Below the pieces are notes generated by a model. That model did not search any database and was not told the origin of the DNA. It was given only the letters and a program-made list of their open reading frames with translations. Position numbers and translations under genes: made by a program. From JADFRG01 sp048054495 (GTDB lineage: Bacteria; Chloroflexota; Anaerolineae; Anaerolineales; E44-bin32): a stretch of DNA of 42,175 bases. Below, piece after piece: positions 32,411-40,960 of the stretch; the stretch's first letter is position 1, and every line of letters begins with the position of its first letter. The stretch covers positions 1-42,175 of the forward strand of contig JBGMQN010000039.1 of assembly GCA_048054495.1 (NCBI GenBank), given 5' to 3'.

Positions 32411-33219
32411 TGAAGCCTCTGACGGATACGCACTGTCATCTGTCGCTGGATCAATTCACAGGGGTGCTGGATTCAATTCTCGAACGCGCACGCGCGGCAG
32501 GAGTTGGACGCCTGGTTATCCCTGGGATCGATCTTGAAACCAGCCGGCGGGCGGTCGAGATTGCCGAGGGGCTGGAGGGAATTTATGCATCCGTTGGCGT
32601 CCATCCGCACGATGCTTCAAGCTATTCGGAATCGGTGAGGGATCGCCTGCGCGAGTTGGCCCGATCCCCGGCCGTCGTGGCGATAGGAGAGATCGGGTTG
32701 GATTACTACAGGGATCATTCGCCGCGCGATCAACAGGTGACGGCGCTGATCGATCAGCTCCAGATGGCCCATGAATTGGAGCTGCCGGTCATCATCCACA
32801 ATCGTGAAGCTCAGGAAGAACTATTTGAAGTTCTGTTAGAATGGGCGCCGACGGTGGCCGGAACCAAGAAAGGCGTTCTGCACGCCTTTTCCGGCACCCG
32901 CGCAAGCGCCGAGACTGCCGTATCAATGGGATTCTTCATTGGAGTAGCGGGACCACTGACATATCCGAACGCCGAAGAGCTCCGCCACATAATCCAAGAT
33001 CTTCCTCAGGATCGGCTGCTGTTGGAGACTGATTCACCCTATCTCCCTCCACAGCCGCATCGGGGTCAGCGAAATGAACCGGCAAATTTGCCGCTCATTG
33101 CCGAAGAGCTTGGCAGATTGACGGACAGAGAGATTGACAAGGTAAGTGCTGACACTTCAAAGAACGCAGGCTACTTATTTGGCTGGCTGAATGGAAGCGC
33201 GAACTCTCTCCTTTCCTGA
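32410..33219 (+). CDS. tatD: TatD-family metal-dependent DNase
   Basis: The 269-residue TIM-barrel hydrolase shows the family motifs DTHCHLSLDQF, VGVHPHDAS, AIGEIGLDYYRDHSPRDQQ, HNREAQEEL, HAFSGT and LETDSPYLPPQPHRG with the metal-binding His, Glu and Asp residues. TatD proteins are Mg-dependent nucleases active on damaged or single-stranded DNA. Its end overlaps the prenyl synthase start by 29 bases. Confidence 0.93.
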   Translation: MKPLTDTHCHLSLDQFTGVLDSILERARAAGVGRLVIPGIDLETSRRAVEIAEGLEGIYASVGVHPHDASSYSESVRDRLRELARSPAVVAIGEIGLDYYRDHSPRDQQVTALIDQLQMAHELELPVIIHNREAQEELFEVLLEWAPTVAGTKKGVLHAFSGTRASAETAVSMGFFIGVAGPLTYPNAEELRHIIQDLPQDRLLLETDSPYLPPQPHRGQRNEPANLPLIAEELGRLTDREIDKVSADTSKNAGYLFGWLNGSANSLLS

Positions 33220-34165
33220 ACTTGTTGCGGACGGACTTGCTGCTGTCGAGGCCCGCATGCGGGCGGGAATGGTGGCAGAGCTACCGGCTTTGGGGGCTGC
33301 CATCGATCAGCTGCTCAGCTCGGGCGGCAAGCGCATCCGGCCCACTCTGGTGCTGTTGGCCGGGGGCCTGCTGGATGCAGACCGCGAGCGCACGATCACC
33401 TTGGCTGGGGCCGCGCAGCTTCTCCATACTGCCACGCTTGTTCATGACGATCTGATCGACGGCGCACTCCTGCGTCGCGGTTTTCCTACGCTCAACGCGC
33501 AGATGGAAGACGGCGTCACCGTCCTGATTGGCGACTATATTTTTGCACGCGCCGCTCACCTGGCGGCTGAGACAGAATCCGTGCCGCTGATCAAGAAATT
33601 CGCCGCGACGCTTGCGATCATCGTTAATGGCGAACTCGATCAGCTCCTCGGCACTGCCACCGGAGACCTTCGCCGTGATTACTTTGATCGAGTGTACGCC
33701 AAGACTGGCTCCCTATTTGAATTGGCTGCCGAATCCCCGGCGCTGATTGCTGGCGCTGATCCGGGCACGGTACGCGCAATGAAGGAATTCGGCCGTCAGC
33801 TCGGAGTAGCCTTCCAGATCGTGGATGACATCCTCGATTTCACAGGAAGTGCCGATCAGGTGGGAAAGCCGGTGGGCGGCGATCTGCGCCAGGGGTTGAT
33901 CACGCTGCCGACCATCTATCACCTGGAAGCCAATCCGGACGACTCTGACCGGATCGATGCGCTTGTTGCAGGCACGTTGGACGCGGAGCAGGCCGCGCGG
34001 CTAATTGAGACGATCCGCCACTCTGGCGCAGTGGATAAAGCGCTGAATGAAGCATCGGACTACATTGAATCGTGCATTGCACTGCTGGACGAATTCCCAT
34101 CCGATCGCCCCGAACATATTGCGCTCATTGAGCTGGCGAGGTACGTGCTCCACCGCACACTATGA
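33191..34165 (+). CDS. Polyprenyl (trans-isoprenyl) diphosphate synthase
   Basis: This 324-residue enzyme condenses isopentenyl diphosphate into longer all-trans chains for quinones or other lipids. The first Asp-rich motif LVHDDLIDGALLRRG and the second IVDDILDFTGS are intact, as is GGKRIRPTLVLL near the N terminus. The small residues just before the first Asp-rich motif suggest a long-chain product, though length cannot be fixed. ATG 33191 lies inside the end of tatD and gives a normal N terminus. Its stop overlaps the upp start (ATGA). Confidence 0.93.
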   Translation: MEARTLSFPELVADGLAAVEARMRAGMVAELPALGAAIDQLLSSGGKRIRPTLVLLAGGLLDADRERTITLAGAAQLLHTATLVHDDLIDGALLRRGFPTLNAQMEDGVTVLIGDYIFARAAHLAAETESVPLIKKFAATLAIIVNGELDQLLGTATGDLRRDYFDRVYAKTGSLFELAAESPALIAGADPGTVRAMKEFGRQLGVAFQIVDDILDFTGSADQVGKPVGGDLRQGLITLPTIYHLEANPDDSDRIDALVAGTLDAEQAARLIETIRHSGAVDKALNEASDYIESCIALLDEFPSDRPEHIALIELARYVLHRTL

Positions 34166-34778
34166 CGGTTCATATCTCGCAGCACCCGCTCGTCGCTCAC
34201 AAACTCACCAGAATTCGGGATACCGACACCGAACCCAAGAAATTTCGAGAGCTCATCCGCGAGATTTCGGCGCTCCTGACCTACGAGGCTACGCAGGACC
34301 TGGGGGTCGATCCGGTGAGAGTTACCACTCCCCTGGAGGAGACGGATGGTTCCGATTTGGCGGAAAAGGTCGGGCTGGTCCCGATTCTTCGTGCGGGCCT
34401 GGGCATGGTCGAAGGTGTTTGGGAGCTCATGCCTTCCGCGGAGGTCTGGCACATCGGTCTTTACCGAGATGAGAAAACGTTTCGCCCCGTTGAGTACTAC
34501 AACAAGCTGCCGGTAACGCCTACCGTGGCGGTGTGTTTGGTCCTCGATCCCATGCTAGCCACGGGCGGCTCGGCGGTTGCAACCGTAAATATTCTCAAAC
34601 GCTGGGGGGTCAGCCGTATAAAGTTCGTGGGATTGATTGGTGCCCCCGAGGGGATTTCCAATATGGAGGAGCACCATCCGGACGTCCCGATTTACCTGGC
34701 CGCGATAGACGATCACCTCAACGATCGTGCCTTCATCGTCCCCGGCTTAGGCGATGCCGGCGATCGGCAGTTTGGCAC
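34162..34778 (+). CDS. upp: Uracil phosphoribosyltransferase, last codons lost in scaffold gap
   Basis: Upp converts uracil and PRPP to UMP. 205 complete codons are visible, with HPLVAHKLTRIRD, ILRAGLGMVEG, the PRPP loop VLDPMLATGGSA and the C-terminal uracil loop GLGDAGDRQFGT. Homologues end a few residues after this, so only about two or three codons and the stop are missing in the N run. It ends the rightward operon and faces the kinase gene across the gap. Confidence 0.93.
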
Positions 34779-34878
34779 NNNNNNNNNNNNNNNNNNNNNN
34801 NNNNNNNNNNNNNNNNNNNNNNNNNNNNNNNNNNNNNNNNNNNNNNNNNNNNNNNNNNNNNNNNNNNNNNNNNNNNNN
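34779..34878. other. True scaffold gap (100 N) between convergent upp and kinase genes
   Basis: Unlike the other two N runs, the flanks share no repeat, so real sequence is missing and its length is unknown. It hides the upp stop, the 3' end of the kinase gene and any terminator between them. Confidence 0.85.
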
Positions 34879-35969
34879 GGCGCGTCCCGATTGACTACGG
34901 CTTGTTGGCTTCCACGCTGGCTTCCATACTGGTCTCCAGTATCAACCGGCTCCCCCGCCGCACTCACCATGGCTAACCCAAATGTCACTAGGCTCAGCAG
35001 TGCGAACGCCAACCCCCCACCGACCCAAGCCCAGCGCCTGGGCCGAGGCCGAATCTCCGCCTCTACGATTGGCTCTGCAACAGGCTCTCCGCTTGTTTCC
35101 ACTGGGATCGCGGCTCCCGCTTCTTGCGTGTCCCACGGAGAAATGCCGCGGGCGGCCTTGTCGAACGCCTCTACGAGTTCCTGCACCGATGCGAAGCGGT
35201 CGCTGCGATCCTTTGCCAGCGCCTTGAGCAGCACCCGCTCCAGGCCCTCGGGAATCTTGTCGTTGATCGAGCGCGGCATGGGGAGCGGTGTGAAGATGTG
35301 ATCGTGAATGATCGAAAACGGAGTATCTGAACTGTAGGGCACGCGCCCTACCGCCAGTTGATATAGCACAATACCAAACGAATAGATGTCGGTCCCCGCA
35401 TCGAGGTCTTTTTCTCCGCGCGCCTGCTCAGGCGAGATGTATTGGGGAGTGCCCAGAAGCTGGTCTCCCGATAAGGTCGATTGCCCCGCTTCTGCCATAC
35501 GCGCCAAACCAAAGTCCGCCAGATAGACATTCCCCGCTTCAGTAAGCAAGATGTTGGAGGGTTTGACGTCTCGGTGCAGCACACCCTGCCCGTGCGCGTA
35601 GCTGAGTGCGCTGCCGACCGACTTAACGATGCTGAGGATCTGCTTCTTGCTCGGCCACCCGCGATCGAGCACCGCCTTCAGCGTTTCCCCCTCGATAAAT
35701 TTCATGACCAGATATGACTGCCCGTTGTGATCTGCATAGTCGAATACCGGCACGATATTGGAATGATCGAGTTTGGCAACCACGCGGGCTTCTCGCTGGA
35801 AGCGCTCAAGAAACTGTGGGTCTTGCATGAAGGCTGGGTGCAGTACTTTGATCGCGACGTAGCGATCCAGGTTCGGGTGGTAGGCCTTGAACACCGTCGC
35901 CATGCCGCCCTGACCGAGCTGCTCGATGATGCGGTACGGTCCGACGTTTTCGCCTTGCTGAAATGGCAT
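34879..35969 (-). CDS. Membrane Ser/Thr protein kinase (Hanks type), C terminus lost in gap
   Basis: 363 residues are visible. The kinase domain (about residues 10-270) is complete: glycine loop LGQGGMATVFKA, Lys41 in VAIKVL, HRDVKPSNILL (catalytic Asp134), DFG 152-154 and GTPQYISPEQARG. A juxtamembrane linker leads to one membrane helix at about 315-338, then a Gln/Ser/Gly-rich start of the outer segment. The outer domain, which could be a PASTA or other sensor, is cut by the gap. ATG 35969 has AGAGGA upstream. It lies 106 bases after pgk on the same strand. Confidence 0.92.
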
Positions 35970-36075
35970 TAGATTCCTCTGAGCATGATCCTAGGACCAT
36001 CAAATTATGGGGAGAATATGGGGAGGTGAACAGTGAGTAAATTGTCAGGGCGACCGATAAGGAATGGTAAGCGGA

Positions 36076-37245
36076 CTAGGTCTGAAGTACCGCCAGTCCT
36101 GGCAGCAGCTTACCCTCCAGCAAGGCGAGCGCCGCGCCGCCACCGGTCGAGAGGTGGTTGATTTGATTTGCCAGGCCGGCCTGTCGAACGGCGGCCGCCG
36201 AATCTCCGCCTCCCACAATGCTCAGAGCGTTGCTCTGTGCAATGGCGGTCGCGAGGCCAACCGTTCCTGCTGCAAATGGCGCAAGCTCAAAGACCCCCAT
36301 GGGCCCGTTCCAAAATACGGTCCCCGCCTGACCGACCGCGCGGGAGAAGGCTTCAAGCGTCTGTGGCCCAATATCCAGCACTTGCCAGCCACCAGGCACA
36401 TTGCCAACATCCACCACATGCGTGGCGGCCTCGGGCGAGAAGGCATCTGCCGCGACGGCGTCAGCAGGAAGGTGCAATTTTTCCCTAGCTCTGTCGATCA
36501 ATTCGAGCGCCACATCATAAGATCCAGGCTCTACCAACGAATCGGCCATATCGTGGCCCTGCGCTGCCAGAAAGGTATTGGCCATGCCGCCGCCGATTAA
36601 CAGTGCCTCCGTGCGCTCGATCAGGCTACCCACGACGCCGATCTTGTCCGAAATCTTGGCTCCACCCAACACTGCAACAAACGGGCGAGCAGGATCCTGA
36701 AGGGCAGTCTCCAGGTACTGAACTTCGCGCTCAACCAGCATCCCTGCTGCGCTAGGCAGGTAGTGCGCAACTCCTTCGGTGGAGGCGTGAGCTCGATGAA
36801 CGGTCCCAAATGCGTCGTTCACGTAAACCTCGCCCAGAGTTGCGAGCTCGCGCGCAAAATCGGGCTGATTGTCCGTTTCCTGTGGATTGAATCGGGTGTT
36901 CTCTAGAAGCAGCAATTGGCCTGGCCCTAGGGCCTGCGCGGCTTTGGTGGCTTCCGGGCCCACCGTCTGGCCAACGAAGGCAACCGGCCTTCCAACCCAT
37001 CGCTCCAGGCGTTGCGCAATCGGTCGCAAAGAGAGCTGCGCCACCACCTTCCCCTTCGGCCTGCCCAGGTGTGAGCAAATGACTACGCTGGCATCATGTT
37101 CCAACAAATATTGGATCGTGGGCAGCGCAGCGCGGATTCGCGCATCGTCCGTAATGACCCCCTCTTCCATAGGCACATTGAAATCAACGCGCATGAGTAC
37201 CCGACGTCCGCGCAGGTCGAGATCGGGCAGGGTTCTTAGATTCAC
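36076..37245 (-). CDS. pgk: Phosphoglycerate kinase
   Basis: This 389-residue glycolytic kinase interconverts 1,3-bisphosphoglycerate and 3-phosphoglycerate. The family signature RVLMRVDFNVPM, SHLGRPKG, NDAFGTVHRAHAST, GGAKISDKI and the C-terminal GGGDSAAAVRQAG are present. Length is normal. It starts four bases after the gap stop, so the two form a tight pair. A long antisense open frame over its 3' half is a shadow. Confidence 0.96.
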   Translation of the reverse strand: MNLRTLPDLDLRGRRVLMRVDFNVPMEEGVITDDARIRAALPTIQYLLEHDASVVICSHLGRPKGKVVAQLSLRPIAQRLERWVGRPVAFVGQTVGPEATKAAQALGPGQLLLLENTRFNPQETDNQPDFARELATLGEVYVNDAFGTVHRAHASTEGVAHYLPSAAGMLVEREVQYLETALQDPARPFVAVLGGAKISDKIGVVGSLIERTEALLIGGGMANTFLAAQGHDMADSLVEPGSYDVALELIDRAREKLHLPADAVAADAFSPEAATHVVDVGNVPGGWQVLDIGPQTLEAFSRAVGQAGTVFWNGPMGVFELAPFAAGTVGLATAIAQSNALSIVGGGDSAAAVRQAGLANQINHLSTGGGAALALLEGKLLPGLAVLQT

Positions 37246-37249
37246 TTGG

Positions 37250-38260
37250 CTAGAGGGACTTGGCCATATGGGCTGCCAAATCAGCCGTACGAACCGAGTA
37301 GCCCCATTCGTTGTCGTACCAAGCTACGACTTTGGCCAGATTGCCGTCCATCACCATCGTAAACTGTGCATCGATGATGCTCGAGCGAGGATCCATCTTG
37401 TAGTCGGAGCTGACCAGCGGTTCTTCGCTGAAGCCAAGGATTCCCTCCATTGGACCTACCGAGGCCGCTTGAAACGCCTTGTGAAGATCCTCGGTGGTGG
37501 CCCCGCGCTCCAACACCGCTACAAAGTCCACTACGGAGACGGTTGAAGTTGGCACACGCATAGCGAACCCATCGAATTTACCCTCGAGTTCGGGGATCAC
37601 ACGCGATATGGCCCGCGCCGCTCCTGTGGTGGTCGGAATGATGTTCAGCGCCGCGGCACGCGCGCGCCGGAGGTCTTTGTGCGGCAGATCCAGCAGTCGT
37701 TGGCCAGCGGTGTACGAGTGAATAGTCGTCATCAAAGCCTTCTCGATCCCAAATTCATCCTGCACGACCTTCGCCGCAGGTGCCAGGCAGTTGGTTGTGC
37801 AGCTGGCATTGGAAACCACGTGGTGGGTCGCAGGATCGTACATATCCTCGTTCACTCCCAAGACGATCGTGACGTCGGGGTCCTTGGAAGGAGCGGTGAT
37901 GATAACTTTCTTCGCACCAGCCTTGAGGTGCTGGGTAGCCTGCTCGTGTGTGCGGAAGATGCCAGTGGATTCGATGACGATATCGACCCCTAGATCATCC
38001 CAAGGCAACTTGGGGGGCTCAGGCTCGGAGAGGGCTTTGATGGGGTCGCCATTGACCCTCAATCCATCGTCCGTTATCTCGACTGTGCCCTCGTACCTCC
38101 CGTAGTTCGAGTCGTACCTGAACAGATGGGCCATCGTGGCCAGATCCCCAAGGTCATTGAAAGCCACGATGTCAAACTCACTCGAGTACTTTTCCACCAT
38201 CACTTTCAGGACCTGCCGACCAATCCGGCCCAGTCCGTTGATTCCGATACGTGTCGCCAT
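37250..38260 (-). CDS. gap: Glyceraldehyde-3-phosphate dehydrogenase
   Basis: The 336-residue enzyme shows the NAD-binding start RIGINGLGRIGRQVLK, the active site ASCTTNCLAP, and the C-terminal WYDNEWGYS. ATG 38260 gives the standard N terminus and has CGGAG upstream; a longer in-frame start at 38293 adds a non-conserved stretch. It lies 99 bases after yvcK and directly before pgk. Cofactor preference is probably NAD, judging by family only. Confidence 0.96.
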   Translation of the reverse strand: MATRIGINGLGRIGRQVLKVMVEKYSSEFDIVAFNDLGDLATMAHLFRYDSNYGRYEGTVEITDDGLRVNGDPIKALSEPEPPKLPWDDLGVDIVIESTGIFRTHEQATQHLKAGAKKVIITAPSKDPDVTIVLGVNEDMYDPATHHVVSNASCTTNCLAPAAKVVQDEFGIEKALMTTIHSYTAGQRLLDLPHKDLRRARAAALNIIPTTTGAARAISRVIPELEGKFDGFAMRVPTSTVSVVDFVAVLERGATTEDLHKAFQAASVGPMEGILGFSEEPLVSSDYKMDPRSSIIDAQFTMVMDGNLAKVVAWYDNEWGYSVRTADLAAHMAKSL

Positions 38261-38359
38261 TGGTTTCTCCGATTCCGGGGACTCAATCGCCACGTTCTCG
38301 CCACGGCCGATCGAGAGCTTCGCAGGTGATCCCCTGTTGTGATGTGATTCAGGGCGAGG

Positions 38360-39688
38360 CTAGTTCAATTCGCTGACTCGCTCGATTGGGTCTACTTTCG
38401 GCCACTCGAGCGGACCCGTTCTCTCCTCAAGGAGCGAGATCAGCCGCTCTGCAAGCTGATCAGATTGGTGCCGCCAGGGGCCATCGTGGTCAATGATATC
38501 GGCAGAATAGAACGGCACATCCCTCAGGCCCTCTGCCGGCGGTGCAACCAGTGAAACGCCTTCTGGAAGGGCCATGTCCAGGCAGTCGTTCGCTACCACC
38601 ACGTCCACCAGCCCATCACCGGCGTGTTGAGCCAGGGCGCTCCAATGAGCTTCGCAATCGTAATCATCGGTCTCGCCCGTTTGTGTGGCCACGTTGCACA
38701 CGTAAACTCGGAAGGCCCGGCTCGACCGTACGGCGTCTGCGATGTCAGGAACCAGCAGATTCGGCAGTACGCTCGTGTACAGACTTCCGGGTCCGATGAC
38801 GATCATATCGGCGTTTAGCAGCGCATGGATCGCCTCTGGGTAGGCGGGTGGATCCGATGGCTCAAGGTATACGCGACGGATCTGACCCGGCACGTCTGGG
38901 ATTCGGCTCTCCCCCTCAACGCGAATTGCCCGAAACTCCAGTGTGGGCGTCTTGTCCGCCGCGAGCGAGACATCCGCCAATGTGGAAGGCAAGACCCGAC
39001 CCCGTATGGCCAAGACCCGGCCCGCCTCAAGAATGCCGCTGTCGAAGCTACCGGTGACCCCACTCAGGGCCGCAATGAACAGATTGCCGAATGAATGCCC
39101 TTCCAGCTCTTCTCCTTTGAGAAACCGGTATTGAAAGAGCTGCGTCAACAGGTCTTCATCATCGGACAGCGCTGCCAGACAACTCCGCAGGTCACCAGGC
39201 GGCGGCAGGCCCAGGGATCGGCGTAGCCGGCCAGAAGATCCCCCATCGTCAGCCATGGTCACGATGGCGGTTAGATTGCGTGTGTGCGTCTTGAGACCCC
39301 TTAGAAGCGTCGCCAGGCCGGTCCCGCCTCCAATGGCCACAATTTTTGGTCCCCTGCCCAGTCGACGGTGCCTGGCCACGACTTCCACGACCGGCTCGCC
39401 AGGCTTTACGTATGGGCTGAGGAGACTGCGATTGAGACGAAAAAGCGCCAACAACGATGCCGCCACGCCTGCGAATATCAGCACGCCTACCATAACGCCA
39501 GCCGGCACTGAGTTGACCTCGTTGAAGCCAGGCTCGCCCGATAGCGCCGCAGCCCCGATGGAGATCCCAAGCGCCGTTAGAAAGATTCCTGCGATCAGGA
39601 GTGCGATCCAGCGCTTTATGCCCAGACCAGGCTGAAGCCAGCTCCACAGCGTCCTCAGACGGGACTGTTTCTTCGATTTAGCACCCAC
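38360..39688 (-). CDS. yvcK: Membrane-anchored YvcK/CofD-like gluconeogenesis regulator
   Basis: The C-terminal domain is YvcK-like: KIVAIGGGTGLATLLRGLK, TMADDGGSSGRLRR, GDLRSCLAALSDDEDLLTQL, and VIGPGSLYTSVLPNLLVPDI. YvcK proteins bind UDP-sugars and are needed for growth on gluconeogenic carbon and for normal wall synthesis. Unlike Bacillus YvcK, this protein has two membrane helices first (about residues 28-50 and 62-84). I start it at GTG 39688, giving 442 residues: a strong promoter lies directly upstream, placing its transcription start at this codon, while the GTG at 39724 would overlap the -35 box. It leads into gap and pgk. Confidence 0.88.
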   Translation of the reverse strand: MGAKSKKQSRLRTLWSWLQPGLGIKRWIALLIAGIFLTALGISIGAAALSGEPGFNEVNSVPAGVMVGVLIFAGVAASLLALFRLNRSLLSPYVKPGEPVVEVVARHRRLGRGPKIVAIGGGTGLATLLRGLKTHTRNLTAIVTMADDGGSSGRLRRSLGLPPPGDLRSCLAALSDDEDLLTQLFQYRFLKGEELEGHSFGNLFIAALSGVTGSFDSGILEAGRVLAIRGRVLPSTLADVSLAADKTPTLEFRAIRVEGESRIPDVPGQIRRVYLEPSDPPAYPEAIHALLNADMIVIGPGSLYTSVLPNLLVPDIADAVRSSRAFRVYVCNVATQTGETDDYDCEAHWSALAQHAGDGLVDVVVANDCLDMALPEGVSLVAPPAEGLRDVPFYSADIIDHDGPWRHQSDQLAERLISLLEERTGPLEWPKVDPIERVSELN

Positions 39689-39694
39689 GCCGCG

Positions 39695-39723
39695 ACTATA
39701 CCAAAGACCCTGTCGAGTGTCCA
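39695..39723 (-). promoter_or_regulatory. Promoter of yvcK-gap-pgk, leaderless
   Basis: On the minus strand TGGACA (39723-39718, one mismatch) and TATAGT (39700-39695) are 17 bases apart. The predicted transcription start, seven bases after the -10, is the G of the GTG start codon at 39688. Confidence 0.6.
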
Positions 39724-39758
39724 CCGAGGCCCCGCATCCCTCGTAGCAGCGCGAGAGG

Positions 39759-39764
39759 TATAAT
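39759..39764 (+). promoter_or_regulatory. -10 box of the ABC ATPase gene
   Basis: Consensus TATAAT, followed by GCG as at several other promoters here. It is divergent from the yvcK promoter. A purine-rich GGGGAGGAGG site precedes the ATG at 39801. Confidence 0.5.
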
Positions 39765-39800
39765 GCGAAACACTAAACCAAACGGGGAGGAGGACGATCC

Positions 39801-40904
39801 ATGGCCAGCGTAACCTATGATCACGTCTACAAGCATTTCGGTGATGTTGTCGCTGTCAACGACATGTATATTGAGATCGAAGACAAGGAATTCTTGGTGC
39901 TCGTGGGGCCCTCGGGTTGTGGAAAGACAACCGCATTACGCCTGCTGGCCGGCCTGGAGGAGATCTCCGACGGACGGATCCTAATTAGCGATCGAGTGGT
40001 CAATGATGTGGCGCCGAAGGACCGCGACATCGCCATGGTGTTTCAGTCTTATGCGCTTTATCCGCATATGTCGGTGTATGACAACATGGCATTTGGCCTT
40101 AAGCTGCGCAAAACCCCGAAGGACGAAATTGTGAAGAGGGTGCAGAACGCAGCCGAGATCCTCGGTATCGAATCTTTGCTGGACCGCAAACCCCGCCAGC
40201 TCTCTGGTGGACAGCGGCAGCGCGTGGCAGTGGGTCGGGCAATCGTTCGCGAACCTAGCGTTTTCCTATTTGATGAGCCGCTATCCAACCTGGATGCTAA
40301 GCTGCGCGTTCAGACCCGCGCCGAAATCACGAAGCTCCACCAGCAGCTTGCCACAACCTTTATCTACGTGACGCACGACCAGGTGGAGGCGATGACGATG
40401 GCCACCCGGATCGCAGTGATTCGGCTTGGTGTCATACAGCAGGTCGATACGCCCCAAAAACTGTACGACTATCCCTCGAATGTCTTCGTGGCCGGATTTA
40501 TTGGATCGCCCGCGATGAACTTCTTTGATGCCAAGCTAGACCGATCAAATGGGGACCTGATCATCAACTCGGAGGCGTTCAATGCCGTGGTTCCTGAATC
40601 AAAAACAGCTAAATACCAGGAGTACGTTGGAAAACAGGTCGTCTTTGGCATTCGACCGGAAGACATCCACGATCCAGTTTTCACCCCCGCCGATGTTCAG
40701 ACCTCCTTGGTAGAGGCCAGAGTGGATGTGACAGAGCTTATGGGGAGCGAGGTCTACCTTCACCTGGAAGCCAAGGGGAATTCTTTTGTCGGCCGAGTCG
40801 ATCCACGCACATCCATGCGAGCCGGAAACGAAGTCCAAGTGGCCTTCAACATTGAGAATATCCATCTCTTTGAGAGCGAGGGCGACCAGGCAGCCATCAT
40901 GTAA
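39801..40904 (+). CDS. MalK/UgpC/MsmX-type ABC transporter ATP-binding protein
   Basis: The 367-residue ATPase powers carbohydrate-type (CUT1) importers. Walker A GPSGCGKTT, the Q-loop in MVFQSYALYPHMSVYDN, signature LSGGQRQRVAVGRA, Walker B VFLFDEPLSNLD and the switch His in VTHDQVEA are intact. A C-terminal TOBE/regulatory domain follows (FGIRPEDIHD). No permease or binding-protein gene is adjacent, so it may serve several transporters encoded elsewhere, as MsmX does (inference). Confidence 0.93.
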   Translation: MASVTYDHVYKHFGDVVAVNDMYIEIEDKEFLVLVGPSGCGKTTALRLLAGLEEISDGRILISDRVVNDVAPKDRDIAMVFQSYALYPHMSVYDNMAFGLKLRKTPKDEIVKRVQNAAEILGIESLLDRKPRQLSGGQRQRVAVGRAIVREPSVFLFDEPLSNLDAKLRVQTRAEITKLHQQLATTFIYVTHDQVEAMTMATRIAVIRLGVIQQVDTPQKLYDYPSNVFVAGFIGSPAMNFFDAKLDRSNGDLIINSEAFNAVVPESKTAKYQEYVGKQVVFGIRPEDIHDPVFTPADVQTSLVEARVDVTELMGSEVYLHLEAKGNSFVGRVDPRTSMRAGNEVQVAFNIENIHLFESEGDQAAIM

Positions 40905-40925
40905 CCCTGGCAGCACGCGACTCAT

Positions 40926-40952
40926 AGCCCCCGGACACGGGGGCTTCTCCTT
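40926..40952 (+). terminator. Intrinsic terminator-like hairpin between the ATPase gene and apgM
   Basis: AGCCCCC (40926-40932) pairs with GGGGGCT (40939-40945) across a 6-base loop, followed by the T-leaning TCTCCTT. It sits only eight bases before the apgM ATG, so it could also limit apgM translation. Confidence 0.55.
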
Positions 40953-40960
40953 GCCCACCT

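Noticed and set aside
36064..36600. 178-codon open frame antisense to pgk
   Set aside because: It mirrors a strongly conserved pgk, has no family signature, and is explained by GC-rich codon use.
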